DNA of 64,000 nt. Origin: Verticillium longisporum (lineage: Eukaryota; Ascomycota; Sordariomycetes; Glomerellales; Plectosphaerellaceae). A program made the translations under genes and the position numbers. The DNA lies in assembly GCA_019188255.1 (NCBI GenBank), contig JAETXT010000001.1, positions 5,332,001-5,396,000 on the forward strand. Reading direction: 5' to 3'. The notes below the pieces were generated by a model, which ran no database searches, had not been told where the DNA came from, and saw only the letters and a list, made by a program, of their open reading frames with translations. This document shows positions 28,764 through 38,800 of this stretch, one piece after another (position 1 is the stretch's first letter; every line of letters starts with the position of its first letter).

Positions 28764-30716
28764 ATGGCTTTCGCACCGTCATCCATTCTCCCCTCTTCGA
28801 CCTGGCCCTCGACCTCGTCCTCGTCTCTGGCATCAACCTCGACCTCTTCATCTCCCACTGGCAATCCAGGCAGCCACCCTCGAGCCTACTCATTCGCACA
28901 TTTCTATCAGCAGCCGCATCACGACGATGCGCGACGCCTTTTGAATTCAACGACAACTCCGAGATCCCAGCACGGCTCAAGCTCGGCTTCCTCGAGTCCT
29001 GCATCCTCATACTCAGCGCCTGCCCCCACAGCCTCTTCCTCGTCCACACCAGGAGCCGCCTCCTCATCGTCGGCATTCCACCTCTCTCTACCGCCGCCAA
29101 CCCATCTGCTGCCACCCATTCGACCGGGTGCAGGTTACTTTCCCTACCTGCCGCCCACCCCGCCACCCCCAGCTTCTCATCATCCCGACCTCACCAAGAT
29201 GTCCATGTCATCCGTCATCAGCCCCCAGTCGGAGTTGCCCAAGATGGCAGGCTCCATGACCTCGAAGGAATGGGTCATTCCCCCTCGCCCCAAGCCCGGC
29301 CGCAAGCCTGCCACGGACACCCCGCCCACAAAGCGCAAGGCGCAGAACCGAGCTGCACAGAGAGCCTTCCGCGAGCGCCGAGCCGCCCGCGTCGGCGAGC
29401 TCGAGGAGCAACTGGACGAGCTCAAGGAGGCCCACGACAAGAAGGAGGCCGAATCCAAGGAGCGTATTCATGAGCTGGAGATGGAGGTGCAGTCCTACAA
29501 GTCTCGCTGCGATGTGCTCGAGACCATGCTCGAGCGTGAGAGGCAGGACCGGGTCAAGGCCGAGACGGCGCTTGATGGCCAAAAGAGGAGGTGGGAGCGT
29601 CAGGCTGCTCTGGGGCAGTTCCAGCTGCCCACTCAGCGCGGTTCGCACAGCAGTGAAAATCAGCTGTCCCCCATCCACCAGACATCCATGGCATCGCAGA
29701 TGCCCACGCCAGAGGACCCCTCCCCTATGGACACCACAGGAGTCGATCTGACGTGCGGTTCCTGCGGCCCCGAAGGTCGCTGCGCCTGTGCTGAAGATAT
29801 TCTGAGGACAGTCGAGTCAGCCGACTCTCTGGACGATGCCATGAATGCAGGCTCCTCAGATCTCAAGCGAGCACCGCCTTCGCCGACCTTTGCCCCCGCC
29901 GACAAGCGTCAGCGTTCCAACTCCAACGCCGGTGACATGGCCACCGAAATCGACTTTACGTCCTTCTTCAAGAAGCAGCCTCAGATGCAGCAGCAGCAGC
30001 AGCAGCAGCAACTGTCCTCAAACCTCGTCAAGGATCCCTGTGGCTTCTGCAAAGATGGCGATTACTGCATCTGCGCTGACACAGCCCTCAACGCCGCCCC
30101 TACTTCCTACACGGCCCCCGCCCCCTTTTTCCAGCAGACTCAGACACCGCCACCCTCGGACAACGATGTCGGGCCCCCCATCCCAATGGAGATCAACTCA
30201 GACGGCGCCGTCAAGCTCCGCCCTCGCCCCCGCCCTGCGGCCGCTCCCATTGCCGCGCTCGCTCCCACCCGCGGCTGCGGCCCCAGCGGCCCCGGCACCT
30301 GCGCCCAGTGCATTGCCGATCCCATTTCGGGCCTCTTCTGCCGCGCCTTGTCGGCCAACATCAACAAGAAGGGCCAGAGCTCCGGCGGCGGCGGCTGCTG
30401 CGGCGGCGGCGGCCGTGACGGCGGCTGCTGCAAGACCGGCACCACCACGCCGCAGCTCCCCAAGCCCTCCGCCCTCAAGGCAGGCCTCGGCCTCTGCCTC
30501 AGCTGCGCCGAGGCGTACCAGACCCTCTCGAGCCATCGCAACTTCGACAAGGCCACCGACGACATTAGCTCGTGGCTGCCCAAGCTGCGTGCCGCGCCGC
30601 GCATCGGCGAGACGCTGCCCGAACCGACGGCCTCGCGGCTGCCGATCGAGGTCGAGGCCGCGAGCATCATGAGTGTGCTCAAGGACTTTGACATTCGCTT
30701 CGGCAGGGGCTTGTAA
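28764..30716 (+). CDS. hapX: HapX, bZIP iron-homeostasis regulator
   Basis: Single-exon frame of 650 residues from the ATG at 28764; the frame stays open up to an ATG at 28455, but that extension has no HapX-like content. Residues about 165-180 (TSKEWVIPPRPKPGRK) are the HAP4-like segment that contacts the CCAAT-binding complex. The bZIP follows directly: basic region KRKAQNRAAQRAFRERRA and a leucine-zipper/coiled coil to about 285. Four Cys-rich regions follow: CGSCGPEGRCAC (about 330), CGFCKDGDYCIC (about 425), a third with CGPSGPGTCAQC and FC (about 505-528), and a Gly-Cys stretch with two CC pairs (about 545-558). These are the iron-sensing clusters of HapX, which represses iron-consuming genes when iron is low and activates vacuolar storage when iron is high. 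A glutamine run lies at about 410. It acts in the nucleus. Confidence 0.96.
   Translation: MAFAPSSILPSSTWPSTSSSSLASTSTSSSPTGNPGSHPRAYSFAHFYQQPHHDDARRLLNSTTTPRSQHGSSSASSSPASSYSAPAPTASSSSTPGAASSSSAFHLSLPPPTHLLPPIRPGAGYFPYLPPTPPPPASHHPDLTKMSMSSVISPQSELPKMAGSMTSKEWVIPPRPKPGRKPATDTPPTKRKAQNRAAQRAFRERRAARVGELEEQLDELKEAHDKKEAESKERIHELEMEVQSYKSRCDVLETMLERERQDRVKAETALDGQKRRWERQAALGQFQLPTQRGSHSSENQLSPIHQTSMASQMPTPEDPSPMDTTGVDLTCGSCGPEGRCACAEDILRTVESADSLDDAMNAGSSDLKRAPPSPTFAPADKRQRSNSNAGDMATEIDFTSFFKKQPQMQQQQQQQQLSSNLVKDPCGFCKDGDYCICADTALNAAPTSYTAPAPFFQQTQTPPPSDNDVGPPIPMEINSDGAVKLRPRPRPAAAPIAALAPTRGCGPSGPGTCAQCIADPISGLFCRALSANINKKGQSSGGGGCCGGGGRDGGCCKTGTTTPQLPKPSALKAGLGLCLSCAEAYQTLSSHRNFDKATDDISSWLPKLRAAPRIGETLPEPTASRLPIEVEAASIMSVLKDFDIRFGRGL
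29986..30011 (+). repeat. CAG run encoding polyglutamine in HapX
   Basis: CAGATG followed by uninterrupted CAG codons encodes a stretch of nine glutamines between the first and second Cys-rich regions; likely length-variable among strains. Confidence 0.8.
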
Positions 30717-31415
30717 AAGCTGGCACGCGCCCCTCGGTGCTTGGTTTGGGGTTTCGGGTTTCATGTCTCTCTCTCTCTCCCCTTACTTCGGCGTACGCTG
30801 TAGATATGATATCCATGAACTAGGAGATTTGGAGGGAAAGGAGGAGGCGGTTTGGCAACAAATAAGAAAAAAACAAAGCAAAGCGGCGATCCGTCCGTCT
30901 ACTGCTTGGTTTTTTTTTCCTGGCTGGCGTTCTGGCACTAGGTGTGCTCTCTGTGTCTCCCTATGGTTGGGACTTGGGCGTTACGGTTGAAGGTCGATTG
31001 TTGATTATCTGCATCTGCTGCACTGAAGCATTGGTCAGTTCCGCTCGTGTGGGTGGCCTCCATAGCCTGTGATTTTTAGTTTTACGTTAGGGAGGTCGAT
31101 GGGCGCTTTTGCCTGCTGAAATACATGTTCCCTGTACTGAATGGCGCTGAGCTGGATCACTTGTGACATGTCTGTTCCCGGCATGCTCTCCTGAGCAAGG
31201 TACTTGAGCGCGACCAACCGTTGGTCACTTCCGCGAGCACCTCAACACACTTTATCATCACGAGAACATCCGAGCTACCCGATATTTGACCTAGCATCAT
31301 ACAACAGTCTCAAACCTGGGGGAAATAGGCACAGTATCGCGTGAACAAAGCCTCGCGAGGACACGTGCATATAGCAGGCAGCTACGCCAAGGTAGCCATG
31401 GGTTTCCTTCGCAAG
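30717..31415. other. Intergenic region between convergent hapX and aminotransferase pseudogene
   Basis: About 700 bp, including the hapX 3' UTR with a (CT) run near 30,765. No gene seen. Confidence 0.55.
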
Positions 31416-31455
31416 CTACACGGACCAATCCACGCTCTTCAGAACAGCATCGAGC

Positions 31456-31509
31456 CTATCAGTTTGTCAGTCGTGACCGTAGAAACACGCCGAAACAATA
31501 TCAAAATAC
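31456..31509 (-). other. Last intron of the aminotransferase pseudogene
   Basis: GTATTT donor, CTGAC branch site, GATAG acceptor. It joins EGLKR to a short final exon LDAVLKSVDWSV, a normal C-terminal helix of this family. Confidence 0.8.
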
Positions 31510-32589
31510 CTCTTCAAGCCTTCGGTGATGACCGGCCGCTGTTGCGTGTAAACGAGACGAAACTTCCCAGCCTCAAGAGCATGCTCCTCCCCCGGATGCA
31601 AGAAAACCCCACCTTCAACCAGTTTCTCAGCCAGCGCAAACTCTCTCTGCTGCGTAGTATCATATACTTTGCCTTCAGGTGGCAGCCAGGGCGCCAGGTC
31701 GATCAGGACAAAGTACCCAGCATTGGCCTCGAGATACGATATTCCAATCTCACTCAACCTGCCCGTGACAAACTTGTATGCGTCGCCGATGCGTGCTCGT
31801 GCATTCAGTATGAAGGCGCGACACCACTCTCGGTCCTCGAACATAGCCGTGCCGATGGCGACGGACATGCCCGAAGGTTCGTGAAACCGGCCGACAGCCT
31901 GGACGGAGCGCTGCAGCTCGCGATTCTTGGTGATGAGCGCCCCCAAACGCAGTCACACGGCTGCAAAGTCCTTGCTCGTGCCGTACTCGACGTGAACCAG
32001 GTTCGGGTCGATGAGATTCGTAAGGTTGATAGACAGCACCGATGTGAAGGGGTGCAAGCCACGGCTTGAGCCCGTTCCGGGGCCAAAGACTGAGAGACCG
32101 TATACCTCATCACTGATGAGATGGAGCCGGTGCCTCTGACAGAACTCGAGCAATCCCACCAACGTCTCGCGGGGGTAGCAACGACCCAGGGGGTTACTTG
32201 GATTCACAACTAGCACCGCCTTCACATTGATACCGCCAACCTTGGCCTTCTGCAAGGCCTCTTCACAAAGAACAACGACAGAAGGTTCAAGCGCTTCTGC
32301 AGAGGCGCAGTCGGCATAAGCCACTTTGACGCCCATGGCGTTGCCCAGGTCTAGTTCGAAACGACCATACACAGGGCGCGGAGCAAGGATGGCATCGCCC
32401 TGCTCGGCTAGGGAAAAAGGCGAGGACGGAATGGAGAGAAGTAGCACCATTGACAATCTGTATATCCGAGGGCAAGACTGGGGAGAATGGGTTGAATGTC
32501 TCGTTGACGTGTGTTGCGAGAGCAGCAGCGAGGCGGGGTCCGCCAAAGCTGCTGTAGCCATATGTGAAGGAAGCAGGCGGAAACTCTAC

Positions 32590-32637
32590 CTAAACGATGT
32601 TAGGTCGGTGAAAACCCGCCTTTGATAATACGATTAC
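32590..32637 (-). other. First intron of the aminotransferase pseudogene
   Basis: 48 bp, GTAATC donor, CCTAACATCG branch site, TTTAG acceptor. Joins EFSSK to VEFPPASFTYGY in frame. Confidence 0.82.
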
Positions 32638-32808
32638 CTTCGAAGAAAACTCGACGAGATCATCGTACATCAAGGGGTTCTCAGCCTTTGCGAGAGAGAT
32701 GATACCTCCGGGATTGGATTCGGCATCGAACAGATCCCTGGCGGCTGGGGTAAATCGCCAGGGGATGTCCAGTTGCGCCAATGTTGTGGCGGCCCGAGTT
32801 GATAACAT

Positions 32809-35800
32809 TGTTTTCACGTCCAGTCCCTGGCTGCACAGGGAGAGTGAAACTCTTTTGAATGATGACGCAGAATGTGCTCGAGGTTTGAGAAACAGGCCAA
32901 AGAGGTAGCTGGCACGCGATTATGTGCTCACAAACCAGCTCACTGACGACGAAGCGGGGCAGAGTGTCAACCAGCATTTCATCAGCACTGTAAAGCCTCC
33001 TAGGAACAGAGCCAGCTATCCTGTGAGCACGCAGAGTTGAGCAGCGATCCACATCTTCTCGAGAGACGAGACGAACACGCGCGATGACAGGACCATCGCT
33101 GGATTATAAATGCGTTGGCAGAGCACTAGCTCTAGAAGATGTTAATACGGACGTCGAATGAGCGCCTAGTGACAAAGCACGACTATACCTGGACAAGAAC
33201 TGTTACCCTAACGCTTGTCATCACTCCTGACAACTGTTCGGGTTAGTGACTGTCACAACTGCATCCTTCTAGCGGCCGCTACGAAGTAAGCTCATGCCTG
33301 TCGAGATCTCAGGCAGGGCATACTGGGTGACAGATATGCAGCCCCATCCCGAGATCTTACGGGCATGGTACAGGCATCGAACATTGTTACCGCAGCCGAT
33401 ACTCTGCGTTCGTGCAATATGTGCGCCAGTACAATGGGTCAGATGATACACAAGGCGCGTTGATGGTGTCTGGCGGCATGTCTTGGTAGAAGCGCAGTCA
33501 TCCTAGGCGCCTTTGATGGAAAACATGCGCGACATGAAGATCGCTATTCAAGAATAGAAGGCAGGATGAAGTCTGTGAAGCCAGCCCACGCCTGTCAATG
33601 CCATGCCACCTGGAGCTGCTCTCAAGTAATCAACATTCCGCTGGGCGAGTAATCCGATTCAGGCGATGCCAGTAACAAGGAGCGCTGGGTTCAAGACTCG
33701 ACACAGGAACAGCATGTGACCCATCGTTTCCCCGTTGGCCATTTGATAAGGAGATGAGCGGGAGGGTACGTTAGGGACGAGCATGGGTGAGCGGTCCGCC
33801 AGTCTGACGTGCATAGCACGATTCGCTGGAAGATGGAAGGTTCGTAGATCACGAAGATTCCCTCAATGGATGGGACGAAAATGGAGCGGGTGAGCCAGGT
33901 GAAAGGGTGGTCGAGGGTGACGGACGAGGATAACCAAGCGTCGTGAATGACATTGTGTGCTGGCTGAGCCATGCCTCAATCAAAAAGTCGGCCTGCCGCA
34001 GACCAAAGAGTGTTGCGGGACATGGTCTGTCCGAGGAAGAACGTCGAGGAGAGACACACTTGGAAGCATGAAGCCCAGCGTTATTGGCGGGTCCCGTCTG
34101 ATGGCGCAGGCAGGTTGATGCTGGTTGGGCGGCAGGGATGGGTGGGCTGGGTCGCGGAGAGTTGAAGGGTGTGTTGGCATGGTGGCCAGCCTCGTGGACG
34201 ACGCAGATTGGCTGAGTGGTCGAGGGGTGCGGTCGGAACGGGACAGATGGAGGTCAGTGGTCGCAGGGTAGAGGTTGAGGGGCAGACGACGGAGACGGTC
34301 ATGCCATGCGATGCAGTGCCAGCTCAGGGAGGCAGAAGCAGAAACGAGACACCAGGTGCTCCTGTTTCCAAGACGGGGTTGGCAGGAGGAACGCCTGGGC
34401 GGGTCGAGGGAATGGCGAAGCGAGCCCGCTGTGTGCTGTCGCTGCATCTCATCGTGTTTGTCTTGGGAAAAGCACAGATGAGACGTTGACAGATTGTGAC
34501 CGACCACCGAGTTGTCGTAGTGAGCATCGGAATCACCAGCACACCAAACCAAGTGGCAAGAGGCGCGTGCTGTACAGATCGATAGACTGACGTGTGAAGG
34601 TGTCTAGAGTGCATCAAGTCAGCTGAATGTGTCGCCGTCGGCGTCCTCGAGTAGTTACATGTCTTTGCCACAGACAAGACACGACACATGGAAGTTGGGA
34701 AGACTGCGAGGGCACCGAGGATAATGGGCGGCACGACATGAGATCTGTCCGTGGGTTCGGTCGGTGATGAGCAGGCCGTTGGATGACAAGAACTCCCTCT
34801 GTCCATGTTGGGGAGGGTGTTCGGCTGTTGAGTGGAATGGACGGGAGGGGCAGGCAAGGGCGGGGCGTTCCCGCCCGATGCCAGTGCCAGCAAAGGGTCG
34901 CTAGGATCGAAGTTAGCGCCCACGACACACCCCTGTTCAGGGCAGGTTCTGCCCAATGCCCAATGCCAGTGCTTCCTTCCCACCACAATCCCCCTGCTGT
35001 CCACGTCTCCAGCCACTGCAGGTTCTAACCTAGAAGCCGGCTGCTACCTACCTGGTAGCTACCCAGCTTGATGCTTGGTGGATGCATGCTGCTGGCTGCT
35101 GGCTACTGGCTGCCTACCTTGTCCACTCACTGCCTGCTCGCTGCTCGCTGCTCGCTGCGTGCTGCTTGTCAGGAAAGGCGAGGCACGAGGGACCAATAGC
35201 CTGGCATTGCGCCTGCCAGGACGGATGACCGACAGTCCAAAGCCGGCCTGACCTGGTCCGGGACGCACTGGCCTGTGAAGCTGTTGAGCCATGGCGGCGG
35301 CGATGGCAGCCGCGATGGACCTTACGGACCTGGTGCTGCCCCTGTTGTCCCTGCTGCCAGCCATCCCATCTCGGGTCAAGGTGGATCATGAACATTCACG
35401 ACCTTCTCCAGCTTCCAGTTTCCAGCTTCCAGCTTCCAGGTCCTCATCTGTCCCCCCCCCCTTCGTCTTTCCAACTTCGAAAACACCATTTACCTCGTTC
35501 ACCGTGCCCTCCGATGACTCGTCTTCAGTGTGTCGCCAGCTGACCGTCGCCAACCCTCTCCTTCCTTACCTCCCTCTCCCCTTTCTCCTCCCCCGCCATT
35601 CGACTCGCTTACCCTCCCCCGCCTCAACCCCGATCACACGATCGCGACGTCGCCCGCACAAGATCGTCCCACCAACCTGACACTGTTGCCCAAATACTCC
35701 GTCCTGCCCAGAGTCTGCCACTCTGACGAGACGCTCAAAGTCGTGGCCTGGGACGATCCGACTGAAACCATATTCCGTTGCATTTAGTCGTTGCTTCAGC

Positions 35801-35825
35801 GTCTTCGTTGCGGTCCACCACCTCC
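32809..35825. other. 3-kb intergenic region with low-complexity tandem motifs
   Basis: No supported gene. At 35,085-35,165 there is a run of imperfect CTGGCTG/CTCGCTG units, and at 35,408-35,440 four copies of CCAGCTT/CCAGTTT. From 35,300 on, the plus strand is strongly CT-rich, typical of a long 5' leader of the following large gene. Confidence 0.5.
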
Positions 35826-35837
35826 ATGGGCGCATAA
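35826..35837 (+). promoter_or_regulatory. Minimal upstream ORF (Met-Gly-Ala-stop) overlapping the next start codon
   Basis: ATGGGCGCATAATG: a three-codon uORF whose stop TAA shares its last A with the ATG proposed as the start of the 1800-residue protein. Such stop-start overlaps can allow termination-reinitiation. Function is inferred from position only. Confidence 0.45.
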
Positions 35838-38800
35838 TGATTTCCATGCAACGCTCCCTCTCGTCGCCCGTTCGCATACATTCTTCCTCAGCTCGTATGT
35901 CCAGGCAGTCAAACTAGTGCGCGGGACAACTACTGTTGTCACCAACACTCTTCTCACTGCTACCCTCCGCGCCGTCCATCTACCTTTACCACTGCTAACC
36001 TGCGCCATTCGTTCCTGCAGCCCTCTCTCCCGACGACGAGAAGCTCCCCACAAGCGCGAACTCGAGATCGCCGACGCCCTCGCTCGACGACCATGCCTCT
36101 TTCTCCCAGCGCATGCGACGCCCCTGCTCGCCGACTCCCCCGCCAGTCTCCAACATCAACGTTTCGCTGCCTTTGCGCCGCAGTGACGACGCACCAAGGC
36201 GGCCTCTCTCACAGCAGTATGGTGCGGCAGCCAGCGCTAGGAAGCCAGTGATTGCTCAACCCGTGACGCCCTCTTCCACATCACCCGCCAAAGACGCTGC
36301 TCCTCAGACGCCCCCGTCTGTTTCTTCTGACACCGGCGCTGCTCCTCTTGCTCCGAGTCTTCTTCCAGATTTGTCTCAGTACTCGAGTCCGTTCCAGCCA
36401 CATGACAGTTCCGATGGCACTACTTTGGAGGAACTTGCCCACCTGGTTCGACTGTCCAAGTACCAGGAGCGCAAGCGCGCCAACACTAGGATACGTTTGC
36501 AAAGGAACTTGATATCGACTGCCCTGTCTGCTCGACTGACTCGGTGTGGTGAGATTGCCCGCAGGAACCTAGCAGATTGTTTCCGCAAGGACGACAAGAA
36601 AACCTTTGGACCCCTTTTCAACGCCATTCACGATGTCCGAAAAAGTTGCGATGGCCTCCGCCAGTACGCTCTTCTGGAACCCGAAATGGACACCTTGTCC
36701 GATAATTTGGAGGCTTCCTCGAGCACACCTGTCTCTGCTGGTCCCTTGGCTGCTGTTGCACCATTTCTCCACGAAATACCAGCCTCTGCAAGGGAGACGT
36801 TTCTTAACTTTCTGAACCAAATACGGACCAATCCGGATTATCTAGCTACTAGGCTTTGCACCTTGACCACCGCTGAACTGAATGCCCTTACCAGCTTCCA
36901 TCGGGTACTGGAACCTATCGAGTCTGTCCTCCCTTTCCATGGTCGACCAGCCCCGCGAACCCACGCATCCGGCACCTCGAGTCGATATTCGACGCAGCAG
37001 AACACCGCCATCGAGCGCCTACTCTCCTTTCAACGGCATGACCCTCTGTCGGCTCTCATACATACCTGCTTTGCGAACTCGGCTGGGCCAGACAGCGCAG
37101 AGGACCGGAGACGAACTGATATCTGGGCAACCGCCATGGCCAAGCTGATTACGGATTCCAGGGCGAACAAAGTCCAAAGCGAGCATATGCTTATTTCTGT
37201 CATGAATGTCTGGACGACCATGCGTGACTGGGCCGGAAAATCCAATATGGAATGGTATCTCATGAAAATCTTGGAAGACGGCGCTTTCCTTCTGGACCGT
37301 GCCGAGGACCAGCACGGGACTCGCTTCAACCTTTCGGATTGGACCCCCAAGGATAGCATAGCTGCTGATGAGTTCTATGATCGAGCTGTCAATGAGCTCT
37401 TTGACATTGTGGACGATGAGGATGCGACAGGCATACCTGAGGGTCTCCTCGAACTCGGCAATGCGATCCTGCGGCGAATTGACAGCAAACTCGTCGACAG
37501 TACTAGAAATTGGTTCGTTTGGAAGTGGCTTTTTTCCTCTTTTCTCCTGCATGTCATCATTCACCCGGAAAGCTTTGGTATGATGGCCGACTACCACATC
37601 ACAGAATACGGCCGCCAAACCATCCTGAAGAAGGTTGCACTGAAAGCACAGGAACTAGTGGTGAACATGACGTGCTACAAGAAAGGCACCATGTCAGTCC
37701 CAGCTAAGGTTCAAGGCCATGTCGACAACATTTTGAGCCGGTTCAGAGGGGCACGGCCGCAGCGGCAGATGGCCAAGCTGTTACCTGCGCGATCCATTAC
37801 ATCGCTCAGGGAGACTGTTGAAGTGCATCCCTACCTGGTCATCAGCCCTGCAGATCTGGTCACTCTGGTCAACGCTCTCTTTCCCGAACGGAGGCCAATG
37901 TCAGCCCAGTCCAGTGGGCTCAGGTCTGCTGCCCCGTCAATCTCTGGTATGTCTGGCATCTCGCAGCCCATATCGATGGGTGGTTCGCGTAGCAACTTCG
38001 AAACGACATCTGTACTTAGCACTAGTGCCTCTTCAGTTGTCAGCGATGCAACAACCTCGCAGGGAACTGCTTTCGATGATCATGGTGCGGGTTCCCCTCA
38101 ACGTTACTCGCCGTCAGCCCTCGATTCGGCCGCGCAACAGCGACTTAATGGCTATGAGGACGATGGCTATCGCCTGCGCTTCGCCCTTCGAGAGCTGAGT
38201 GCCGCTCTAGGCATGGAAACCGTCCAGGGCTCATGCCACCCCTGTGCAGATCGTTGGGCGGTATTATTCATTTCCTCGGACGGCAACAGCTTGTCTACGC
38301 AAATGACATATGATCCCGAGGACGAAATCGAGGAAGAAGAGAACTCGTCCACCAGCGATACAGACGATGACGAAGACGATGGAAGACCGGAGCTAGACAA
38401 GGACTACCACCAACTTCGCGACTCTGTCTTGAAACTGGTAGAGGATTTTGAGATCCCACAAAGTAACGAGCCAGAAGCAACCCGCGCACAGTTCAGTAAC
38501 CGGGCTACCGGCATCAAGAGATACCGATCGAAGAACAAGGTAGTCACAACTGAGCGGTCAACGCCGAATCGGAATCCATATCGTGGGCGAGACGCCGGCC
38601 AGGACATCAAGAGTCCAGCACTCAAAGCACCCGAAGATTCTACGGGAAGCTCGAAAAACGACGAAGAACCAGCACCATCCTCGGATTCTTCTTCTGTGCT
38701 GGTCGCCATGCTGACGGCGGCATCAGCACAGTCGCGAGCTCAGTCCGATTTCGTTTCCGCGCACCTGTACTGGAAGACGCTGCAGCAGCTCAACGCTGTC

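Larger units (their letters stand above)
31416..32808 (-). pseudogene. Broken ACC-synthase-like PLP-dependent aminotransferase
   Basis: Minus strand, three exons (32808-32638, 32589-31510, 31455-31416). The fold-type I family is clear: FTYGYSSFGGPRLAAAL, NGATSLHSVL, the substrate-site segment APRPVYGRFELDLG, VVNPSNPLGRCYP, LISDEVYGLSVF, and the PLP-lysine segment GTSKDFAA. The closest named relatives are fungal proteins like 1-aminocyclopropane-1-carboxylate synthase. Two lesions break it. A run of five T in the coding strand (32414-32418) has one base too many and shifts the frame after SVLAF. An in-frame TGA (31953-31955) stands where the family has Gly, just after the PLP lysine. With the run one base shorter, the spliced length would be a multiple of three (430 codons). 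The start could also be slightly upstream. One lesion alone might be a sequencing error; two favour a pseudogene. Confidence 0.8.

Noticed and set aside
31341..32069. 242-codon plus-strand frame opposite the aminotransferase
   Set aside because: The minus strand shows clear aminotransferase motifs with matching splice sites; the plus frame shows none.
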